DNA of 27,673 bases, taken from the NCBI RefSeq assembly GCF_000719475.1, contig NZ_JOGO01000075.1:1-27673 (forward strand), written 5' to 3'. Shown in pieces: positions 22,887-27,673 of this stretch (the stretch's first letter is position 1; every line of letters begins with the position of its first letter). The notes under the pieces were generated by a model. The model ran no database searches. It was not told the origin of the DNA and saw nothing but the letters and a program-made list of their open reading frames with translations. The DNA is from Streptomyces sp. NRRL F-5630 (GTDB taxonomy: Bacteria; Actinomycetota; Actinomycetes; Streptomycetales; Streptomycetaceae). The position numbers and the translations under genes were made by a program.

Positions 22887-23654
22887 GTGCCCGCGCTGGT
22901 CATCGACCTCAACGCCGACCTCGCCGAGAGCTTCGGCCAATGGGAACTCGGCGACGACGAGGCCCTCCTGCCCCTCGTCACGAGCGCCAACGTCGCCTGC
23001 GGCTTCCACGCGGGCGACCCGCGCGTCATCCGCCGCGCCTGCGCGGGCGCCACGCGGCACGGCGTCGCGATCGGCGCCCAGGTCTCGTACCGCGATCTGG
23101 CCGGTTTCGGCCGCCGCTTCATCGACGTGCCGCCCGCCGAGCTGACCGACGACGTCCTCTACCAGCTCGCGGCCGTCGACGGCATCGCCCGCGTCGAGGG
23201 CGCGGCGGTGCGCTACGTGAAACCGCACGGCGCGCTCTACAACGCGATCGTCCACCACGAGGAGCAGGCGGCGGCGGTCGTCGCGGCGGTCCGCGCGTAC
23301 GACCCCGCGCTCGCCGTGCTCGGCCTCCCCGGCTCCGCCTGGCTCCGGCTCGCCGCCGAGGCCGGACTGCGCACCGTCCCCGAGGCCTTCGCCGACCGCG
23401 CCTACACGCCCGAGGCGACCCTCGTCTCCCGCCGCCTGCCCGGCGCGGTCCTCCACGACGCCGACGCGATCGCGGAGCGCGCGCTGCGCCTCGCGCGCGG
23501 CGAGGAGATCGAGGCGAGCGACGGCAGCCTCCTGCGCCTCGACGCCGCCTCGCTGTGCGTCCACGGCGACACCCCGGGAGCGGTCGCCATCGCACGGGCG
23601 GTACGGGAGCGCCTGAGCGCGGGGGGTGTGACGGTGCGGGCCTTCACCCCGTGA
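22887..23654 (+). CDS. pxpA: 5-oxoprolinase subunit PxpA (LamB/YcsF family)
   Basis: This 255-residue protein has the family landmarks [13 protein letters not shown] (7-19), [13 protein letters not shown] (33-45), [16 protein letters not shown] and VKPHGALYN (111-119), with conserved Asp and His for metal and catalysis. With PxpB and PxpC it opens the ring of 5-oxoproline, a damage product of glutamine and glutamate, to glutamate using ATP. The GTG at 22887 has AAGGGAG close upstream and begins the first conserved strand. A 214-bp gap, unusually long and without a gene I can support, separates it from pxpB. Confidence 0.94.
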   Translation: MPALVIDLNADLAESFGQWELGDDEALLPLVTSANVACGFHAGDPRVIRRACAGATRHGVAIGAQVSYRDLAGFGRRFIDVPPAELTDDVLYQLAAVDGIARVEGAAVRYVKPHGALYNAIVHHEEQAAAVVAAVRAYDPALAVLGLPGSAWLRLAAEAGLRTVPEAFADRAYTPEATLVSRRLPGAVLHDADAIAERALRLARGEEIEASDGSLLRLDAASLCVHGDTPGAVAIARAVRERLSAGGVTVRAFTP

Positions 23655-23868
23655 CGGGCGGCCACCGGCCCGCACCGCCGCCGGCCCCGGCCGGTACTGC
23701 CGTCGGTCCCCGGGCTCGCGCCGCGCTGCCACCGCCCCCAACCCCCGCCCGTTCCGCCGCCCCCGGCCCGCGTCCCGGCGCCCTGCGGCCGGTGCCTCCG
23801 GCACCGCTCCCGCCACGCCCGCGTTCCGTGCCGCCACGTACCACACCCGTCCGCTCGTGAAGGGTTGA

Positions 23869-24486
23869 ATGCCCGTCATGCTCTTCCTGCCCTGCGCCGA
23901 CCACGGCCTCCTCGTGGAACTCGACGACCGCGAGGCCGCCCACGCCCTCTACACCGCACTCGCCGCCGATCCGCCCGACGGCGTCGCCGACCTCGTGCCC
24001 GCCGCGCGCACCGTCCTGCTCCTCTTCGGCCCGGGAGCCGAACCCGCCGCCGTCGAGCGCGCCGTGCGCGCGGTGCGGCCCGCGCGCGGCGGCGAGGCGG
24101 CGGGCCCGCTCGTCCGCGTCCCCGTCGTCTACGACGGTGAGGACCTCGACGACGTCGCCGACCTCGCCGGGGTGAGCCCGCGCGAGGTCGTCGCGCTGCA
24201 CACGGGCGCCGAGTGGACCGTCGCCTTCGGCGGCTTCGCGCCCGGCTTCGGCTACCTCACCGGCGGCCCCGCCGAGCTGATCGTGCCGCGCCGCGCCGAG
24301 TCCCGTACGCGCGTCCCCGCCGGAGCCGTCGGCCTCGCGGGGGAGTACAGCGGGGTCTACCCCCGTTCCTCGCCCGGCGGCTGGCAGCTCATCGGCCGTA
24401 CCGAGCTGTCCGTCTGGGACGCCGGGCGCGAGCCGCCCGCGCTGCTGCGCCCCGGCGTCCGCGTCCGCTTCGAGGAGGTCCGATGA
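23869..24486 (+). CDS. pxpB: 5-oxoprolinase subunit PxpB (KipI-like)
   Basis: This 205-residue protein carries the allophanate hydrolase subunit 1 fold. Hallmarks are VRVPVVYDGEDLDDVA (about 82-97), FGGFAPGFGYLTG (120-132), V-P-A-G-A-V-G-L-A-G and GGWQLIGRT (170-178). It works with PxpC as the ATP-dependent part of 5-oxoprolinase. The ATG at 23869 follows GAAGGG by 4 bases; a second ATG at 23878 is possible but 13 bases away. Its stop overlaps the pxpC start (ATGA). Such pairs were earlier called urea carboxylase-related or kinase inhibitors; the PxpA neighbour settles the assignment. Confidence 0.92.
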   Translation: MPVMLFLPCADHGLLVELDDREAAHALYTALAADPPDGVADLVPAARTVLLLFGPGAEPAAVERAVRAVRPARGGEAAGPLVRVPVVYDGEDLDDVADLAGVSPREVVALHTGAEWTVAFGGFAPGFGYLTGGPAELIVPRRAESRTRVPAGAVGLAGEYSGVYPRSSPGGWQLIGRTELSVWDAGREPPALLRPGVRVRFEEVR

Positions 24487-25436
24487 CCACGCCGCCCCAC
24501 CCGCCGAACCACCCGCCCGCCCCCGACGCCGAGGTGCAGGCCGCACTCGACGTCCTCGCCACGGGCCCGTTCGCGACCCTCCAGGACCTCGGACGCCCCG
24601 GGCTCGCGCCCATCGGGGTCGGCCGCTCCGGCGCCGCCGACCGCGCTTCCTTCGCGCTCGCCAACCGCCTCCTCGCCAACCCCGAGGACGCCGCCGGCAT
24701 CGAGGCGACCCTCGGCGGGCTCGCCGTCCGCGCCCTGCGCCCGCTGCTCGTCGCCGTGACGGGCGCGCCGTGTCCCGTCACGGTCGACGACACCCCCGTC
24801 GCCTTCAACGCGCCCGTCGAGGTCCCGGCCGGCGCCGTCCTCCGCCTCGGCCGCCCGGTGAGCGGGCTGCGCACGTACCTGGCGGTACGGGGCGGGCTCG
24901 CGGTGCGGCCCGTGCTCGGCTCGCGCGCCACCGATGTCCTCTCCGGGCTCGGCCCCGACCCGCTCAGCCCGGGGACCGCGCTCCCCGTGGGCCCGCCGCC
25001 CGCCGCGCACCCGCAGGTCGAACTCGCCCCGGTGCCCGACCCGCCCGAGGGCGAGCTGACCCTCCAGGTCGTGCCGGGGCCGCGCGCCGACTGGTTCACG
25101 CCCGCCGCGCTCACGACGCTCCTGGAGAGCGACTGGGAGGTGAGCGCGCAGAGCGACAGGGTCGGGATGCGGCTCACGGGGCCCGCACTCGAACGCGCGG
25201 AGGGGAAGGGCGAGTTGCCGAGCGAAGGCATGGTGGCGGGCGCCCTCCAGGTCCCGCCGTCGGGCCGCCCCGTCCTCTTCCTCGCCGACCACCCGGTCAC
25301 CGGCGGCTACCCGGTGATCGCCGTCGTGACGCGCGCCGACGTGGACCGCGCGGCACAGGCACGCCCGGGGCAACGGCTGCGCTTCGCGACGACGGTCGGG
25401 CCGGGACACGACGCGCACCGGCCTCGCACGCCGTAG
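24483..25436 (+). CDS. pxpC: 5-oxoprolinase subunit PxpC (KipA-like)
   Basis: This 317-residue protein is the biotin-independent carboxyltransferase-like partner of PxpB. It shows FATLQDLGRPGLAPIGVGRSGAAD near the N-terminus, YLAVRGG, then SDRVGMRLTG and SEGMVAGALQVPPSGRPV followed by DHPVTGGYPVIAVV, all in family order. The usual Gln of D-x-Q-T-T-G-G-Y-P is replaced here (DHPVTGGYP). It starts within the pxpB stop, so the two are coupled. The first 20 residues are Pro-rich and likely flexible. Confidence 0.92.
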   Translation: MTTPPHPPNHPPAPDAEVQAALDVLATGPFATLQDLGRPGLAPIGVGRSGAADRASFALANRLLANPEDAAGIEATLGGLAVRALRPLLVAVTGAPCPVTVDDTPVAFNAPVEVPAGAVLRLGRPVSGLRTYLAVRGGLAVRPVLGSRATDVLSGLGPDPLSPGTALPVGPPPAAHPQVELAPVPDPPEGELTLQVVPGPRADWFTPAALTTLLESDWEVSAQSDRVGMRLTGPALERAEGKGELPSEGMVAGALQVPPSGRPVLFLADHPVTGGYPVIAVVTRADVDRAAQARPGQRLRFATTVGPGHDAHRPRTP

Positions 25437-25600
25437 GGGGTGTCGCCGAGGGCCCGGTGGCGTCCGCGCGAACTGGCCGGACCGCTGCCGGGCCGCCCCG
25501 GACCGACCGGAGGGGCCGCCCCGGGCGCGCTCGCGCGGGCTCCCGGGGCGCATCCCGCGGCCTCCGCGGGCGCGTCCTGCCGACGTATCCGGGTGCCCGC

Positions 25601-25626
25601 CCGAGTGTTCGGGACACCCCTAAGAT
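25601..25626 (+). promoter_or_regulatory. Hairpin and TAAGAT -10 box upstream of the hydrophobic protein
   Basis: CCCGA-GTGT-TCGGG (about 25600-25613) is a perfect 5-bp hairpin ending 7 bp before TAAGAT (25621-25626), a good -10 hexamer. Transcription would start about 60 bp before the ATG at 25693. The hairpin covers the region where RNA polymerase binds, so it may be an operator. Confidence 0.4.
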
Positions 25627-25692
25627 CCGCATAAAAATCCCTGGTGTGAGCCGCAGGGGAGGGGGCACTCGCAGGACCGGAGGTTGATGACA

Positions 25693-25860
25693 ATGGTTCC
25701 CTTGCTGCTGGTCCTGCTGCTCGCCCTGATCCTTTTCGGCGCCGGTTTCGCCGTCAAGGTCCTGTGGTGGGTCGCCATCGCCGTGCTGGTGATTTGGCTC
25801 CTCGGGTTCCTGGTGCGCCCGACGACGTCCGGCCGCCGAGGCCGCTGGTACCGATGGTGA
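25693..25860 (+). CDS. Small hydrophobic membrane protein
   Basis: This 55-residue protein is almost wholly two hydrophobic segments (VPLLLVLLLALILFGAGF and VLWWVAIAVLVIWLLGFLV) followed by a basic tail, SGRRGRWYRW. It should sit in the cell membrane with its C-terminus in the cytoplasm. From memory, small 'hydrophobic protein' genes like this are widespread in streptomycetes, without an assigned function. The ATG at 25693 has GGAGG 9 bases upstream; an ATG at 25687 is too close to it. A strong hairpin follows 30 bp after the stop, so it is probably a single-gene transcript. Confidence 0.85.
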   Translation: MVPLLLVLLLALILFGAGFAVKVLWWVAIAVLVIWLLGFLVRPTTSGRRGRWYRW

Positions 25861-25889
25861 TCCCGAGAAACTTCCGTACATGCTGAGTG

Positions 25890-25918
25890 GGGCCAGGTGC
25901 CGTCGTGGCACCTGGCCC
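25890..25918. terminator. Strong hairpin after the hydrophobic protein gene
   Basis: GGGCCAGGTGCC and GGCACCTGGCCC form a perfect 12-bp stem around GTCGT, 30 bp past the stop at 25860. This is the clearest terminator hairpin in the right part of the window. The rest of the gap to 26336 has a short palindrome and a candidate promoter, and no gene I can support. Confidence 0.75.
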
Positions 25919-26218
25919 TCCCGCGTGCGGGCATGCTCCCGCAGCCCCCGCGGCACCCAGGGGAGAGCGCCGTCCCGGGCAGGCGTTGCTCACCGTTCCG
26001 GCGAACTGTGGCCGTTCGGGGGGAGTTCCCCGGGGCCGGGAACCCGCCTCGCGGCGGGTGGAGGCCGCACCCTCCCTCGTGCCGGGAGCCGCGCGGACCA
26101 AAACCGGTGCGCCCGGCGGCCGCGCACCACTCCGCACCTCGTCGATCTCGCCCCGCGCGCACGGGGGCAGCGGGCGGCCGCGCCGGGGGTCGTTCTTCCG
26201 GCGTCACGCGGCGTGTGC

Positions 26219-26231
26219 TTTCCGCCGGAAA
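26219..26231. promoter_or_regulatory. Palindrome TTTCC-GCC-GGAAA upstream of the candidate peptide
   Basis: A perfect 5-bp inverted repeat with a 3-base centre, flanked by GC on the left and A-GC on the right, ends 29 bp before the TAGGGT box. Its A/T-rich arms stand out in this sequence. It may be an operator for the peptide/rsgA transcript. Confidence 0.4.
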
Positions 26232-26260
26232 AGCGGTGGCGCGGCCTCGACGCGGGTCGC

Positions 26261-26266
26261 TAGGGT
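26261..26266 (+). promoter_or_regulatory. Candidate -10 box TAGGGT for the peptide and rsgA
   Basis: TAGGGT matches TAnnnT and lies 71 bases before the small ORF at 26337. It is preceded by the palindrome at 26219-26231. No clear -35 is seen at 17-18 bases. It is the best promoter candidate for the small peptide and for rsgA. Confidence 0.4.
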
Positions 26267-26336
26267 CCTGTCCGTTCCCGCCGCGGCGTCCACGACGCCG
26301 TGGCTGCCGACTGTGCGATCAGGGAGGTGGCGACCG

Positions 26337-26408
26337 ATGGCTGTCGTTGCGAAGGGCGTTGCCCGCATCCGGAAGTTCGTCAAGTACACCTCCGTGGCCG
26401 CCGGCTGA
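26337..26408 (+). CDS. Candidate 23-residue cationic peptide upstream of rsgA
   Basis: A 23-codon frame begins at an ATG with a near-ideal ribosome binding site, GGGAGG at 26322-26327, 9 bases upstream. The peptide contains VAKGVARIRKFVKYTSV, with five basic and no acidic residues, and could form a short amphipathic helix. Codons are typical for the genome. It stops 61 bases before the rsgA start. It could be a leader peptide controlling rsgA, a small membrane-active or RNA-binding peptide, or a chance frame. The ribosome binding site argues for translation. I recognise no family. Confidence 0.5.
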   Translation: MAVVAKGVARIRKFVKYTSVAAG

Positions 26409-26421
26409 CCAACACCACTTC

Positions 26422-26435
26422 CGCGCTCGTGCGCG
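26422..26435 (+). promoter_or_regulatory. Hairpin CGCGC-TCGT-GCGCG between the peptide and rsgA
   Basis: A 5-bp perfect stem with a TCGT loop lies between the small ORF and the TTG start of rsgA, 22 bases before the rsgA ribosome binding site. It might link translation of the small ORF to rsgA expression, but the stem is short. Confidence 0.3.
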
Positions 26436-26469
26436 CGGTGCCGGGGCCACCCCTGTGAAGGGTCACCCC

Positions 26470-27606
26470 TTGTCTTCCTCCTCTCCTCAGCACCCCCTGT
26501 CCTCGCACCCCCTCGCTCCCTACGGATGGGACGAGGAGTGGGGCGAGGTCTTCGCCCCGTACGCCGCCGAAGGGCTCGTCCTCGGGCGAGTCGTCCGGGT
26601 CGACCGCGGGCAGTGCGACCTCGTCACCGCCGAGGGCACCGTCCGCGCCGACACCGCGTTCGTCGTGCCCCGGGACCCGATGAAGGTCGTCTGCACCGGG
26701 GACTGGGCCGTCGTCGACCCGGCGGGCGCCGACCCCCGGTACGTGCGGACGCTGCTGCCGCGCCGTACCGCCTTCCTGCGGTCCACCTCCTCCAAGCGCA
26801 GCGAGGCACAGGTCCTCGCCGCCAACGTCGACTTCGCCGTCGTCGCCGTCTCCCTCGCCGAGGAACTCGAACTCTCCCGCGTGGAAAGGTTCCTGGCCCT
26901 CGCCTGGGAGTCCGGGGCCACCCCCGTGCTCCTCCTCACCAAGGCCGACCTCGTGCCCGATCCCGAGACCCGCGCCCATCTCCTCGCCGACGCCGCCTCG
27001 GCGGCTCCCGGGGTCGACGTGCTCGCGGTCAGCGGGGACACGGGGGAGGGAGTGCCCGAGCTGCGGCAGGTGCTCGCCGGAGGGACCTCCGTCCTGCTCG
27101 GCCGCTCGGGCGCGGGCAAGTCCACGCTCGCCAACGCTCTCGCCGAGGCCGCGCACCTGCGCGTCCAGGCCGTCCGCGACCAGGACGGCAAGGGACGGCA
27201 CACCACCACGACCCGCAACCTGGTCCCCCTCGCCGCCGGAGGCGTCCTCATCGACACGCCCGGACTGCGCGGGGTGGGCTTGTGGGACGCCGGGAACGGC
27301 GTCGGCCAGGTCTTCGCCGAGATCGAGGAGTACGCCACCGGCTGCCGCTTCCTCGACTGCGCCCACGAGACCGAGCCGGGCTGCGCCGTCCGCGAGGCCG
27401 TCGAGAACGGCACGCTCCCGCAGCGCCGCCTCGACAGCTACCGCAAGCTCCAGCGCGAGAACACCCGCATCGAGGCCAAAGCCGACGCCTTCCTGCGCGC
27501 CGCCCAGCGCCGCGAGTGGAAGAAACGCGGCGCCGAGGGCCGCGCGGCGATGGACCTCAAGCGGTACGGGACCGTCCCGGAGCGGGGGCGGAAGGGACGT
27601 CGCTGA
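26470..27606 (+). CDS. rsgA: Ribosome small subunit-dependent GTPase RsgA
   Basis: This 378-residue GTPase has the circularly permuted order typical of RsgA/YjeQ. An N-terminal OB fold (about 33-105) precedes G4 TKAD (157-160), G1 GRSGAGKST (211-219), G2 GRHTTTT (242-248) and G3 DTPG (262-265). A zinc knuckle with C292, C297, H299 and C305 follows. It helps late maturation of the 30S subunit. The TTG at 26470 is chosen because GAAGGG ends 7 bases upstream; an in-frame GTG at 26455 has no such site. The opening YGWDEEW suggests the second RsgA clade of streptomycetes rather than the copy I recall beside aroA (from memory). Confidence 0.9.
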   Translation: MSSSSPQHPLSSHPLAPYGWDEEWGEVFAPYAAEGLVLGRVVRVDRGQCDLVTAEGTVRADTAFVVPRDPMKVVCTGDWAVVDPAGADPRYVRTLLPRRTAFLRSTSSKRSEAQVLAANVDFAVVAVSLAEELELSRVERFLALAWESGATPVLLLTKADLVPDPETRAHLLADAASAAPGVDVLAVSGDTGEGVPELRQVLAGGTSVLLGRSGAGKSTLANALAEAAHLRVQAVRDQDGKGRHTTTTRNLVPLAAGGVLIDTPGLRGVGLWDAGNGVGQVFAEIEEYATGCRFLDCAHETEPGCAVREAVENGTLPQRRLDSYRKLQRENTRIEAKADAFLRAAQRREWKKRGAEGRAAMDLKRYGTVPERGRKGRR

Positions 27607-27609
27607 GAC

Positions 27610-27654
27610 GGGGCGGGGGCGGGGCGGGGGGAGGCGGGGGGGGGGGGGGGGGGG
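27610..27654 (+). repeat. G-tract run with G-quadruplex potential, ending in poly-G
   Basis: Four G tracts of 4-6 bases separated by single C residues (27610-27631) form a textbook quadruplex motif 4 bases after the rsgA stop. A 19-base G run follows (27636-27654). A run this long at a sequence end may be an assembly or base-calling artefact, so only the first part should be trusted. Confidence 0.5.
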
Positions 27655-27673
27655 CCCCGCGGCGCCGCCCCCC

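Noticed and set aside
25897..26469. Upstream extension of rsgA by about 190 codons
   Set aside because: It runs through a terminator hairpin, a promoter-like region and the small ORF, and has no similarity to RsgA; the TTG at 26470 has its own ribosome binding site.

Overview
The window looks like a chromosomal segment of a Streptomyces-type actinomycete. G+C is very high, third codon positions are almost always G or C, GTG and TTG starts are common, and several proteins are typical of that genus (AldO-like alditol oxidase, a GAF-domain regulator, a siroheme sulfite reductase with its 'VSRRHVD' leader peptide). I see no mobile elements, phage genes, CRISPR arrays, rRNA or tRNA genes, or broken genes. 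The right edge ends in a 19-base G run, so the window may stop at an assembly break.

Layout. 31-1812: a divergent pair, a six-TM permease-like membrane protein (-) and a MarR repressor (+), with inverted repeats between them. 2003-4207: a CDP-alcohol phosphatidyltransferase with a long low-complexity insert and a DUF1697 protein, both (+). 4257-5240: an acetyl xylan esterase/cephalosporin-C deacetylase family protein (-). 5504-16007: a long (-) sulfur assimilation locus. In transcription order it is leader peptide, sulfite reductase, zinc-ribbon protein, cysH, cysC, cysD, cysN, (possible small coupled ORF), an SsuABC-like importer, a CbiX-type chelatase, and a GNAT acetyltransferase. 16155-17941: a GAF-domain regulator overlapping a GNAT acetyltransferase. 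18252-21283: an AidB-like acyl-CoA dehydrogenase (-) and a YihY/BrkB membrane protein (+), with start sites only 18 bp apart. 21473-25436: an alditol oxidase (-) divergent from pxpA-pxpB-pxpC (+). 25693-27606: a small hydrophobic protein, a candidate 23-residue cationic peptide, and an RsgA-type GTPase.

How the sulfur genes fit together. CysD/CysN activate sulfate to APS. CysC phosphorylates APS to PAPS. CysH has the cysteine set of an iron-sulfur APS reductase and makes sulfite. The ferredoxin-dependent sulfite reductase makes sulfide and needs siroheme, whose metal insertion the CbiX-like protein can supply. The ABC importer brings in a sulfur compound that I cannot name. Most junctions overlap by 4 bp or are 2 bp apart, so the core is translationally coupled. 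Control probably acts at the (-) promoter region near 16039-16085, which carries four GTCCAC half-sites, and at the Cys-containing leader peptide.

Most of the window is ordinary metabolism. The parts worth a second look are small or regulatory: the leader peptide, the GTCCAC array, the tiny peptide before rsgA, the superimposed divergent -10 boxes at 19904-19910, the conserved-looking zinc-ribbon protein, and a tandem repeat abutting a gene 3' end.
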